A DNA stretch of 9,110 nt, taken from Spirochaetaceae bacterium. Lineage in GTDB: Bacteria > Spirochaetota > Spirochaetia > Treponematales > Breznakiellaceae. Made by a program: the position numbers and the translations under genes. Positions within the stretch are counted from its first letter, which is position 1, and every line of letters starts with the position of its first letter. The stretch is from the NCBI GenBank assembly GCA_031269165.1, contig JAISZQ010000058.1:1-9110 (forward strand). Direction: 5' to 3'. Below are positions 1 to 6,506 of this stretch, piece by piece. A model generated the notes under the pieces. The model ran no database searches. It had not been told where the DNA came from and worked only from the letters and a program-made list of their open reading frames with translations.

Positions 1-2
1 AA

Positions 3-620
3 GTACTCTCTATTATGACGGTTGCCGTTGTGCTTGCGACAACGGCTTGGGCTCAGGACTTCTCGCTCAGCGCGGGAGGCGGCGGCTTGCTGGTCGGCGA
101 TTTTACGGGCGGGGTCAAATCCGGTGGCGAAAAAATGACCACCCCTTATTTTGGCGGCGGCGGTTTTGCCTACTTTGACGCGACCTATGCGGAAGTGTCG
201 GTGGGATTCTTTGTCGGCGGCGGGGATATGAAGGGCGGGGGAAGCGATAAGCCATGGACGCTATCCGCGCTCAAACTGGGGTTGCTCGGAAAGTATCCCA
301 TCGCGCTCTCGGATGCGTTGACGCTCTTTCCCGCGTTAGGCATTGAGTACGATGTGGTACTGTCTGCCAAAATCGACGGTACCAAGGTTGATGACGTTGA
401 TGGCATGGATATGAAATCCGGCGATTTCAGCGCGCTCTGGATCAAGGCCGGTGCCGGTCTTGATGTTCAGCTTACCGAAAAACTCTACTTTCGCGGCGAG
501 GCGCTCTTTGGCATCCGTCTATCCAACAAATTTGAGAAAGACATGATTGATGATAAGGGAGCAGACGCTGTTCTCGGTCTTGGCCCGACGGTCAAACTCG
601 GCGTGGGCTACAAGTTCTAA
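3..620 (+). CDS. Small outer-membrane beta-barrel protein, 5' end cut by window edge
   Basis: The reading frame is open from the first base; 205 residues are visible and a few N-terminal residues probably lie outside. An internal ATG at 15 exists, but the residues before it (VLSI) continue a signal peptide of the form VLSIMTVAVVLATTAWAQ, so the true start is probably upstream. Cleavage is likely after AWA or AWAQ, leaving a mature protein that opens with FSLSAGGGG. The mature part is glycine-rich, with alternating polar and hydrophobic stretches typical of transmembrane beta strands, for example YAEVSVGFFVGGG, LYFRGEALFGIRL and the final VKLGVGYKF. The C-terminal Phe fits the beta-signal recognised by the BAM complex. 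The size suggests about eight strands, as in OmpW/OmpX-like proteins and the small barrels of treponemes. I cannot assign a ligand or transport role. A strong terminator follows, so this is the end of its transcription unit. Confidence 0.75.
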   Translation, partial: VLSIMTVAVVLATTAWAQDFSLSAGGGGLLVGDFTGGVKSGGEKMTTPYFGGGGFAYFDATYAEVSVGFFVGGGDMKGGGSDKPWTLSALKLGLLGKYPIALSDALTLFPALGIEYDVVLSAKIDGTKVDDVDGMDMKSGDFSALWIKAGAGLDVQLTEKLYFRGEALFGIRLSNKFEKDMIDDKGADAVLGLGPTVKLGVGYKF

Positions 621-640
621 GCGAAACGGTAGCCCACACT

Positions 641-666
641 CGCATCCGGCAATGCCGCCGGATGCG
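641..666. repeat. Hairpin after the barrel gene
   Basis: CGCATCCGGC (641-650) pairs perfectly with GCCGGATGCG (657-666) around a 6-nt loop, 21 bases after the stop codon. An A run, not a T run, follows, so it is not a classical plus-strand terminator. It may protect the mRNA 3' end. A looser pairing of ACGCGCC near 670 with GGCGCGT near 703 lies just beyond it. Confidence 0.6.
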
Positions 667-718
667 AAAACGCGCCGTCCCCAATCAGCAAGGAGGGGAG
701 GGGCGCGTCATTTCTGCT

Positions 719-770
719 AAACTTTCTTCATAAAGTTTGGGCGCAGGGGGTTTGTCCCTGCGCCTTTTTT
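719..770 (+). terminator. Intrinsic terminator of the barrel gene
   Basis: GGCGCAGGG (740-748) pairs with CCCTGCGCC (756-764) as a perfect 9-bp stem with a 7-nt loop, followed directly by six T (765-770). Immediately before it lies a second inverted repeat, AAACTTT (719-725) and AAAGTTT (732-738), which would fold as a small AT-rich hairpin abutting the main stem. Confidence 0.9.
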
Positions 771-871
771 ATGGAATGACAAAAAGAGTGGATTGCGAAG
801 CAATAGAGTGATTCTCCTTTATAATACCAAACGCCAAAGTGCCGGGGTGTTGCGGGGCACGTGGCGGGCAT

Positions 872-953
872 CGTCATTGCGAGGGCGTAGCCCGAAGCAA
901 TCCAGACGGGATAGTCCCTGGATTGCTTCGTCGCTTCGCTCCTCGCAATGACG
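872..953. repeat. Palindromic intergenic repeat, copy 1 (82 bp)
   Basis: The outer arms CGTCATTGCGAGG (872-884) and CCTCGCAATGACG (941-953) are perfect complements. The inner arms CGAAGCAATCCAG (893-905) and CTGGATTGCTTCG (918-930) are also perfect, around a 12-nt centre. The left half, 34 bases, is identical to that of the next copy. No coding content. This resembles the CATTGCGAG...CAATCC type of dispersed palindrome found between genes in many bacteria, a BIME- or MITE-like element. Confidence 0.88.
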
Positions 954-980
954 GGCAGGCCACTCGCAATGATTAAATTT

Positions 981-991
981 GGGGGGGGGGG
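981..991. repeat. Run of 11 G between two palindromic repeats
   Basis: Eleven consecutive G follow an AT-rich stretch. Just before them, around 961-972, lies an orphan right arm (CTCGCAATGA) of the palindromic family. Such runs slip during replication, and poly-G tracts vary promoter strength in treponemes. This one lies about 200 bp upstream of polA, away from the predicted promoter, so an effect on expression is unproven. Confidence 0.8.
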
Positions 992-1002
992 AGGAAGACG
1001 AC

Positions 1003-1084
1003 CGTCATTGCGAGGGCGTAGCCCGAAGCAATCCAGTCGAGGAAGGCCCACGCCCTGGATTGCTTCGCCCCGCTCGCAATGACG
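1003..1084. repeat. Palindromic intergenic repeat, copy 2 (82 bp)
   Basis: The outer arms are CGTCATTGCGAG (1003-1014) and CTCGCAATGACG (1073-1084). The inner arms are CGAAGCAATCCAG (1024-1036) and CTGGATTGCTTCG. It is the same length as copy 1 and identical over the left 34 bases, but the centre and the right-hand connector differ. The conserved arms with variable centre suggest selection on, or mobility of, the fold-back structure. Confidence 0.88.
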
Positions 1085-1090
1085 GGCGGA

Positions 1091-1121
1091 TTAAATCCGT
1101 GAAAATCCGCGTCAATCCGCG
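1091..1121. repeat. Three direct repeats with exact 10-bp period
   Basis: AATCCGY followed by G occurs at 1094, 1104 and 1114, exactly 10 bases apart, so all copies face the same side of the DNA helix. The array begins 7 bases after palindromic copy 2 and ends about 30 bases before the proposed polA promoter. Function unknown; a phased protein-binding array is one possibility. Confidence 0.7.
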
Positions 1122-1150
1122 GACAAAATTTTTAAGTTGTTGACCGTGGG

Positions 1151-1179
1151 TCGACTTTCCCTTTACGTTGTGGTATACT
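1151..1179 (+). promoter_or_regulatory. Possible extended -10 promoter of polA
   Basis: TATACT (1174-1179) preceded by TGG gives an extended -10 element. TCGACT (1151-1156) sits 17 bases upstream as a weak -35. Transcription would begin near 1186, only a few bases before the ATG at 1189. No Shine-Dalgarno sequence precedes that ATG, so a nearly leaderless mRNA is suggested. A TTGACC at 1140 is too far upstream (28-base spacer) to be its -35. Confidence 0.4.
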
Positions 1180-1188
1180 CATCGGATT

Positions 1189-3636
1189 ATGCAGCCACTT
1201 TACCTCATCGACGCTTATGGGCTTATTTATCGTTGTTATTTCGCGTTCATAGCGCGTCCGCTTCGCAACAGTCAGGGGAAGAATGTGTCCGCCCTCTTCG
1301 GGTTTGCGCGGGCCATTGCCGGCCTTATCAACGAGAGAAATCCGCAGTACATGGCGGCGGTCTTTGATTCACGCAAGCCCACGTTCCGGCACGAGTTGTA
1401 TGCGGAATACAAGGCGAATCGGCAGAAAGCCCCGGACGATCTGCACGAACAGGTGCCTCTGGTGGAAGAGATGCTTGCGGCGCTGGGGGTGCACGGGTTG
1501 CGAAAGGACGGGTTTGAGGCGGACGACATTATCGCGACGCTGGCGGTCAGGTGCCGGAAGGAAGGGCGGCCCTGCTATATCGTGTCGTCCGACAAAGACC
1601 TGCTCCAGCTTGTCGGCGACGGGGTCTACGAGTTGCGTCCTTCGAGAGACGCGGGCAGGAGTTATGACGTGGTCGACGAGGCGGGCGTCAAGGCCAAGTG
1701 GGGAGTTTCGCCTGAGCGTATGCTTGATTTGCTGTCTCTCATGGGCGACGCTTCGGATAACATTCCCGGGGTCAAGGGGATCGGCGAGAAGACCGCCACA
1801 AAGCTGATTGCCCGGTACGGCAGTCTCGATGAAATTTACCAAAACATTGCGGGGATCGAAGGGTCAAACGGGCAAAAGCTCGCCGAGGGGAAAGAAAGTG
1901 CCCTGTTGTCCCGCAAACTGGTCGCGCTTCGCCATGATGTGGAGTTGCCGATCGCGTCTCTTGAGGCGTTGTCGGTGCAACACTTAAACGGGGCGCTTGC
2001 CAACACGGTGTTGAAGCGGGAAGAGATTCGCGACGTTCGCTTTAAGGAGGACAAGAATAAATCGGGTTCCGTACTGGTCAAGACGGGCGAGGTTGAAGCG
2101 GAGACCAGCATTCTTTCCGCGAAAGACGCTTTGCAAACCGCCGGACGGGACGGGGTGCTGTTTCTTTCTCCGGCGGCTCTCCACACGGTAACGCCCGATG
2201 TTATCGCGGGAATCAAGGCTTTTGTGTCGAACCCGAAAAACACGGTGGTTTCGGCGGACATCAAAGAACTGTATAAGCTGACGCGCCGGGCGGGAGTGCC
2301 GCGCTGGCAGTGCGCGCTGGTCGATACGAGCATTCTCACCTGGCTGGGTAATCCCGACAGCGGGCCGGGACAACTCAAGCGATCCGGTGACGGGCAGTAC
2401 GACCCGCGTGCCGGGTTGCCTGAGATTTACACGAAGATCGAAGCGCCGCTCATTCCGATTCTCGCGGAGATGGAGTTGCGGGGCATCAAGATCGAAAAGT
2501 CGTCTCTTGCCGCATACTCGGCGGAACTTGCCGCCGAATTCAACACGATTCAGGCGGAGATTTTCAAACTCGCCGGGCATGAATTCAAGATCGGTTCTTC
2601 CAAGCAGTTGGGGGAAGTGCTTTTTGTCGAACGGGGGTTAAAACCGAGCAAGAAGACAAAGAGCGGTTATTCGACGGATGCCGAGGTGCTGGAAGATCTG
2701 TCGCGGGAAGACCCCATCCCTGCGCTGGTTCTGCGTTTCAGGCTCCTTTCCAAACTGGCATCGACCTACGTTGACACGCTGCCGCACCAGACCGACGAGA
2801 ACGACCGCATCCACACGACCTTTGTGCAGACCGGCACGGCCACCGGGCGGCTTTCGTCCCGCGACCCCAATTTGCAAAACATCCCCATACGGGAAGCGGA
2901 AGGTCGGCGTATTCGCGCCGCATTCATCGCGGAAAAGGGTAACGTGCTGGTTTCCGCCGATTACAGCCAGATCGAACTCGCCGTGCTGGCCCATTTTTCC
3001 GAGGACAAGAATCTCATCGAGTCGTTTGCCGAGGGCAAAGACGTTCACCGCAGGACAGCGGCGCTGATCTTAGGCAAGGCGGAAAGCGAGGTAACGCCCG
3101 ATGAGCGGCGTATGTCCAAGGTGATCAATTTTGGCGTGATCTACGGCATGAGCGCGTACCGGCTTGGCAACGAGCTGGGCATCTCCCGTCCCGAAGCGGC
3201 CTCGTTCATCGAAAGTTACTTTAACACCTATGCGGGGGTGCGCGATTTCATGCGCTCTCTGATCGACAAGGCCGAGAAAGACGGCTATGTCGAGACCCTC
3301 TTTGGCCGCCGCCGCTACATTGCCGACATCAACTCGCCCAACAAGACCGTGAAAAGCAGCGCGGAACGAATCGCCGTCAACACGCCGATTCAGGGCACCG
3401 CCGCCGACATCGTGAAAATTGCGATGATCAACCTCGACAAGGCCCTGTCGGGAACCGAAGGAACCCAAGCGGCCATTCTTTTGCAGGTACACGATGAACT
3501 GATCCTCGAATGCCCCGAAGAATCCGCCTCGGAAACCGCCGTCCTTGTCAAACAAGTGATGGAAACCTCCACGCCTCTCCGCGTTCCCCTCCGTGTCAGT
3601 GTCGAGCACGGCACGCGGTGGGGCAATTTTCATTAA
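1189..3636 (+). CDS. polA: DNA polymerase I without a recognisable proofreading site
   Basis: The product fills gaps, removes RNA primers and acts in excision repair. The start is ATG at 1189, giving 815 residues; a TTG at 1168 would add seven residues unlike the family N-terminus. Residues 1 to about 290 are the 5' nuclease, with LIDAYGLIYR, FEADDIIATL, SSDKDLLQL, and GDASDNIPG followed by a helix-hairpin-helix. Residues about 290-405 occupy the 3'-5' exonuclease position but are some 70 residues shorter than in E. coli and lack the DxE and YxxxD motifs, so proofreading is very probably absent, as in Taq polymerase. The polymerase part has motif A DYSQIEL (D591), motif B with R640, K644, F648 and Y652, and motif C HDE (768-770). 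Oddly, the Arg that normally follows DYSQIEL is Ala598. It stands as a single gene with repeats on both sides. Confidence 0.97.
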   Translation: MQPLYLIDAYGLIYRCYFAFIARPLRNSQGKNVSALFGFARAIAGLINERNPQYMAAVFDSRKPTFRHELYAEYKANRQKAPDDLHEQVPLVEEMLAALGVHGLRKDGFEADDIIATLAVRCRKEGRPCYIVSSDKDLLQLVGDGVYELRPSRDAGRSYDVVDEAGVKAKWGVSPERMLDLLSLMGDASDNIPGVKGIGEKTATKLIARYGSLDEIYQNIAGIEGSNGQKLAEGKESALLSRKLVALRHDVELPIASLEALSVQHLNGALANTVLKREEIRDVRFKEDKNKSGSVLVKTGEVEAETSILSAKDALQTAGRDGVLFLSPAALHTVTPDVIAGIKAFVSNPKNTVVSADIKELYKLTRRAGVPRWQCALVDTSILTWLGNPDSGPGQLKRSGDGQYDPRAGLPEIYTKIEAPLIPILAEMELRGIKIEKSSLAAYSAELAAEFNTIQAEIFKLAGHEFKIGSSKQLGEVLFVERGLKPSKKTKSGYSTDAEVLEDLSREDPIPALVLRFRLLSKLASTYVDTLPHQTDENDRIHTTFVQTGTATGRLSSRDPNLQNIPIREAEGRRIRAAFIAEKGNVLVSADYSQIELAVLAHFSEDKNLIESFAEGKDVHRRTAALILGKAESEVTPDERRMSKVINFGVIYGMSAYRLGNELGISRPEAASFIESYFNTYAGVRDFMRSLIDKAEKDGYVETLFGRRRYIADINSPNKTVKSSAERIAVNTPIQGTAADIVKIAMINLDKALSGTEGTQAAILLQVHDELILECPEESASETAVLVKQVMETSTPLRVPLRVSVEHGTRWGNFH

Positions 3637-3747
3637 CCGTTTGCGGCGGGGGCAGCAACACCAAACGGTACGCCTCTTGGGGCGGGTACGGTTCAGGGAG
3701 CCCTCCGGTCATTGCGAGCGAGCCGCCTGTTTGCCGTGGCCCCCGCC

Positions 3748-3841
3748 CGTCATTGCGAGCGGGCGGCACATTGCCGAGCGAAGCAATCCAGGGGGAACCG
3801 TCCCTGTCTGGATTGCTTCACCCTGCGGGTTCGCAATGACG
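3748..3841. repeat. Palindromic intergenic repeat, copy 3 (94 bp)
   Basis: The ends are CGTCATTGCGA (from 3748) and TCGCAATGACG (to 3841). The inner arms are GAAGCAATCCAG and CTGGATTGCTTC. It is a variant of copies 1 and 2 with a longer GC-rich connector (GCGGGCGGCACATTGCCGAG) in the left half. A partial extra left arm, GGTCATTGCGAGCG, starts at 3707, so the left end appears partly doubled. Confidence 0.85.
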
Positions 3842-3870
3842 GCTATGCTTTGTCATTGTGGGCAAGTCCC

Positions 3871-3917
3871 CCCGCCCATCATTGCGAGCGGGCGGCACAT
3901 TGCCGAGCGAAGCAATC
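3871..3917 (+). repeat. 47-bp direct duplication of a half palindromic repeat
   Basis: These 47 bases match 3742-3788 at 46 positions (the G of CCCGTCATT is A here), offset by 129 bases. Only the left half of the palindrome is present; the right half is missing and a short unrelated hairpin follows. Such near-identity suggests a recent duplication or insertion with partial deletion. Confidence 0.85.
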
Positions 3918-3918
3918 G

Positions 3919-3939
3919 GCTCAACGCTTCGCGTTGAGC
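3919..3939. repeat. Perfect 9-bp hairpin with TTC loop
   Basis: GCTCAACGC (3919-3927) and GCGTTGAGC (3931-3939) pair perfectly around TTC. On the minus strand the tip reads GCGAAGC, a heptamer known to form an unusually stable DNA mini-hairpin. No T run follows, so it is not a standard terminator. It replaces the right half of the truncated repeat copy. Confidence 0.65.
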
Positions 3940-4099
3940 GTGTGCGAGCCTTCTCCGTCGCGATTGCCCACTTTCATTTGCTTAACGTGTTGACCGTGGA
4001 TCCAGACGCGCTATCCCACCAAGCCACGCCACGGGAAGCCCTTCGTCCCCCGATGGGTGGGGCCTAGCCTATCGACGCCTCTTTCCGCATACTGAAGGG

Positions 4100-5827
4100 G
4101 TGGAAAAAGAAAAGTATACCGTTGCGGTTTCTCTTACGGAGACTCCGGCGTTCGGGGTCGCGGAGATTCTCTCTTTGTTGGGGCTGGATGCGGATTGCGT
4201 GGCGGCGGGATTGCTCTGCCGGACGGCGTTTACCGAGGCTCAGCGGGAGGAATTGAGGGCGAAATTGGGCGAAGGGGTCTATGCGCTGACGCTGGGCGCG
4301 TCTCGGGTGGCCTCGCTTTCGTCAACGGACAAGACGATTTCTGACGCGGAGCATATCCGCAAGATGTTGTTTGCGATGGTGAACGATATTCGGGTGATCT
4401 TCATCAAGCTGGCCGACAAGCTGGACACGTTACGGACGCTGGATAACGAAAAGGCGCAGGTTCCGCGTCGTTTGGTGAGGCTGGCCGCCCAGGAATGTCT
4501 CGATATTTACGCGCCGCTTGCCGACCGTCTCGGTATTCAGCAGATGAAGGACGAACTTGAAGACCTTGCCCTCAAACATTTGAACCCCGACGCTTTTCTG
4601 CAAATCAAGGAGATTGTCGCGGTAAAGAGAAATGAGCGGGACAGGTTTCTCTCCGGCGTCAAGGACAGGGTGTTGCGCGAGGCGGAAAAGTCCGGGATCG
4701 CGGTGGAGGGGTATTCGCGGGCCAAGCATTTTTATTCGATTTATCAGAAGATGCGAAAGCGCGGCAAGGCGGGTGACGAGCTTTTTGACCTTTTGGGCGT
4801 CCGCCTCATCTGCCGGAGCATCGAGCATTGTTACACGTTGCTGGGAATCTGCCATCGGCTTTGGAAACCGATTGACGGCCGGTTCAAGGACTATATCGCA
4901 ATGCCGAAGAGCAACGGCTACCGGAGTCTCCATACCACGGTGATGGCAGAGGGCAACCTGCTGGAGATTCAGATACGCACCACGGAAATGCACGAGACGG
5001 CGGAATTCGGCGTGGCCTCGCACTGGCTGTATAAGAAGGGGTCAACCGCCGAGGTGGTGCGCGTCGAGGATCTTTCCATTATCAACCGCCTCAAGGAATG
5101 GAACGCGCAACAGACGGAAGACGGTCCCGGAGGGGCTTTTCTTGGGCCGGTCGCGCAGGGTCTCGGTGTTCCCCTACGGGGGCAGGAGGACGGGGAAGCG
5201 GATTTCCTTGCCGAGATAAAGAAGGAATTGCTCAAGGACTCGATCTTTGTGTTTACGCCGATGGGCAAGGTCGTCGAGTTGCCGCAAAACGCCACGGCGA
5301 TTGACTTTGCCTACGCGATACATTCGGACATCGGCAACCATTGCAGTCTGGCGAAGGCGAACGGCAAGGCGATACCCTTGAGCGCGCCGTTGCAAAACAC
5401 GCAGGTTGTCGAGATTCAAGTTTCGCCCGCCGCGCATCCCAACCGCAACTGGCTTCCTCTCGTGAGAACGGCCAAGGCGCGGAACAAGATTCGGGCGTGG
5501 CTTTTCCAGCACGACGACTTTGCCGCTCCCGAAACGCCCAAAGAACACGCCGAGAGGCCGCATCCCCAGCCCAAGAAGAAGGCCGAGCCGGAAACGCGCC
5601 CCTTGCTTACCGTGCGGGTTGCCGACGAGAAGAATATGATGGTGCGTTTCGCCAAATGTTGCGTTCCCAAGCCGCCCCAAGCGATAGTGGGGTTTGTGTC
5701 TCGCGGGCGGGGCATCATCATTCACCGCGCCGAATGCAAGAGTCTTTTGCACATCGCCGACTTTGAGGAGCGGCGCATCGACGCGGAATGGGACGCGGGC
5801 AACGGAGAAGCGGGGAGAAAAAAATAG
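4100..5827 (+). CDS. rel: Rel/SpoT-family (p)ppGpp synthetase, hydrolase site lost
   Basis: The product transfers pyrophosphate from ATP to GDP or GTP, making the stringent-response alarmone. The start is GTG at 4100, with AAGGGG directly against it; the frame is open to 3986 but has no other start codon. The 575 residues compare with about 740 in usual bifunctional Rel. The N-terminal HD domain (to about 155) is shortened and broken: the HD pair is C40-R41, the first metal-binding His is T15, and the late Asn is T110, with only D106 kept. The synthetase domain (about 205-315) is intact: KHFYSIYQKM, FDLLGVR (D230), RFKDYIAMPK, NGYRSLHTT and LEIQIRT (E289). A TGS domain (382-443) follows. The helical domain is replaced by a charged Pro-rich linker (about 471-505). 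The zinc-binding CC...H..C motif is present (C520, C521, H542, C546), but the ACT domain is missing. I infer a synthesis-only enzyme. Confidence 0.92.
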   Translation: MEKEKYTVAVSLTETPAFGVAEILSLLGLDADCVAAGLLCRTAFTEAQREELRAKLGEGVYALTLGASRVASLSSTDKTISDAEHIRKMLFAMVNDIRVIFIKLADKLDTLRTLDNEKAQVPRRLVRLAAQECLDIYAPLADRLGIQQMKDELEDLALKHLNPDAFLQIKEIVAVKRNERDRFLSGVKDRVLREAEKSGIAVEGYSRAKHFYSIYQKMRKRGKAGDELFDLLGVRLICRSIEHCYTLLGICHRLWKPIDGRFKDYIAMPKSNGYRSLHTTVMAEGNLLEIQIRTTEMHETAEFGVASHWLYKKGSTAEVVRVEDLSIINRLKEWNAQQTEDGPGGAFLGPVAQGLGVPLRGQEDGEADFLAEIKKELLKDSIFVFTPMGKVVELPQNATAIDFAYAIHSDIGNHCSLAKANGKAIPLSAPLQNTQVVEIQVSPAAHPNRNWLPLVRTAKARNKIRAWLFQHDDFAAPETPKEHAERPHPQPKKKAEPETRPLLTVRVADEKNMMVRFAKCCVPKPPQAIVGFVSRGRGIIIHRAECKSLLHIADFEERRIDAEWDAGNGEAGRKK

Positions 5828-5867
5828 GAATTGCGGGAGATGCCGCAACAATTTGGTGCCAACCCTT

Positions 5868-5910
5868 TCGCTCCAGCCCGCCGCAAACCATCGCAGGTTG
5901 CGTTTCTTCT
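5868..5910 (+). terminator. Possible rel terminator within a diverged repeat
   Basis: CGCAAACC (5882-5889) pairs with GGTTGCG (5896-5902), with one bulged A and a 6-nt loop, followed by TTTCTTCT. This is a modest intrinsic terminator about 60 bases after the rel stop. The sequence CGCTCCAGCC...CAAACCAT before and within it resembles CGCTCCGGCC...CAAACCAT at 9000-9020, so it appears to be a diverged copy of that repeat. Confidence 0.45.
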
Positions 5911-5920
5911 GCAATTTATG

Positions 5921-5978
5921 TTTTTTTGCCTTAAAAAATGATTTTTTTTACCACGCCGTCTGAAAAATTCGTTATATT
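5921..5978 (+). promoter_or_regulatory. Phased A/T tracts and possible promoter of the regulator gene
   Basis: T7 (5921-5927), A6 (5933-5938), T8 (5942-5949) and A5 (5963-5967) are centred about one, one and two helical turns apart, a pattern that predicts curved DNA. TATATT (5973-5978) could be a -10, but no good -35 lies 16-18 bases upstream. The regulator leader would then be close to 150 nt. Confidence 0.35.
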
Positions 5979-6132
5979 TATAGCACGTTCTTTGACGGGA
6001 GTCCCTTCTTTCGCCTTTGTTTCGGCTTCCCGCCTTGAGACTATCCAATTGTGTTGTTTTGTGTAATATGTCCGGAGACCGGATCTTGGGGCGGCGTTAC
6101 CATACATCACCAGTATTTTCATGGAGGAGACA

Positions 6133-6375
6133 ATGACGAATTCAGTTATTGCCACAAACATTAAGGAGCTCAAAATTGTCGAGCGGCACATTATTAACGG
6201 CATAGCCGTCGGTTTCACAAACAAGGAGATCGCGAGAAAACTCGGACTTAAAACCGGAACGGTTCGTAATTACGTATCGCATATTCTGCATAAAATCGGC
6301 CTTCAGCACAGGACGCAGATTGCAATATTTGCGCTTCAACACGGCGATCGCTCTGATGCGGCGGTCATCCGGTAA
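6133..6375 (+). CDS. Small orphan LuxR/GerE-type HTH regulator
   Basis: It is a predicted DNA-binding transcription regulator of 80 residues. I chose the ATG at 6133 because GGAGGAG sits just before it at good spacing; the in-frame ATG at 6121 overlaps that ribosome site. Almost the whole protein is one LuxR-type HTH: LKIVERHIINGIAVGFTNKEIA (about 13-34), a turn at KLGLKTGT, then the recognition helix VRNYVSHILHKIGL followed by QHRTQIAIFAL. This fits the family pattern NKEIA..L....TV..Y...I..K.G...R. There is no receiver, PAS or autoinducer domain, as in GerE-type stand-alone proteins, so control must come from its own expression or from a partner. It stands alone, with AT-rich DNA upstream and palindromic repeats downstream. 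Targets cannot be told from the sequence. Confidence 0.85.
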   Translation: MTNSVIATNIKELKIVERHIINGIAVGFTNKEIARKLGLKTGTVRNYVSHILHKIGLQHRTQIAIFALQHGDRSDAAVIR

Positions 6376-6506
6376 GTTCAGTCCGGCTCAATCACGTTGA
6401 TCGCAATAGGGGGTTTCCCTCATCCAGCGCGGATTGCGAAGTCAATCCGGCACCGGATTGTGGGGCCTTATTGCGAACACGACCTTCGTCATGCGAGTAC
6501 GCCCAT

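Larger units (their letters stand above)
621..1188. other. Intergenic region between barrel gene and polA
   Basis: This 568-bp gap has no credible gene. In order it holds a 10-bp-stem hairpin, a small AT-rich inverted repeat, an intrinsic terminator, a degenerate repeat fragment near 800, two full palindromic repeats, an 11-G run between them, a 10-bp-period tandem repeat and the probable polA promoter. ORFs crossing it are translations of the repeats. Confidence 0.8.
3637..4099. other. Repeat-rich gap between polA and rel
   Basis: There is no credible gene in this gap. An 8-bp inverted repeat lies at the polA stop: ACCGTTTG (3636-3643) and CAAACGGT (3662-3669), with no T run. Then come a partial left arm of the palindromic family (from 3708), a full copy, a duplicated half copy, a perfect hairpin at 3919 and about 160 bases of leader before rel. 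I found no clear intrinsic terminator for polA and no convincing rel promoter. TTGACC at 3990 has no matching -10. Confidence 0.75.
5828..6132. other. AT-rich gap between rel and the small regulator gene
   Basis: It holds a weak hairpin at 5831-5848 (TTGCGG and CCGCAA), a diverged copy of the second repeat family ending in a likely terminator (5868-5910), phased A/T tracts (5921-5967), a possible promoter, and a long leader. The leader contains a small hairpin, TCCGG (6071-6075) with CCGGA (6079-6083). No gene is seen. Confidence 0.7.

Noticed and set aside
728..1051. Minus-strand ORF of 107 codons upstream of polA
   Set aside because: It runs through two palindromic repeats, the poly-G run and the terminator; its protein is repeat-derived.
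872..1084. Possible CRISPR array
   Set aside because: Only two full repeats, each a large palindrome of 82 bp with variable centre, no regular spacers and no cas genes.
1984..2580. 198-codon minus-strand ORF opposite polA
   Set aside because: Antisense shadow of the polA middle region; no recognisable domain.
3510..4067. Several overlapping plus-strand ORFs of 69-114 codons between polA and rel
   Set aside because: They are translations of the palindromic repeats (recurrent CERAAHCRAKQS or ASGRHIAERSN strings), with no ribosome sites and no family resemblance.
5174..5914. 246-codon minus-strand ORF opposite the rel gene 3' half
   Set aside because: It mirrors the GC-rich codon pattern of rel, whose TGS and zinc-binding motifs are clear on the plus strand.
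5985..6132. Riboswitch in the long leader of the small regulator
   Set aside because: Only one small 5-bp hairpin and loose pairings are visible; no known riboswitch core was recognised.
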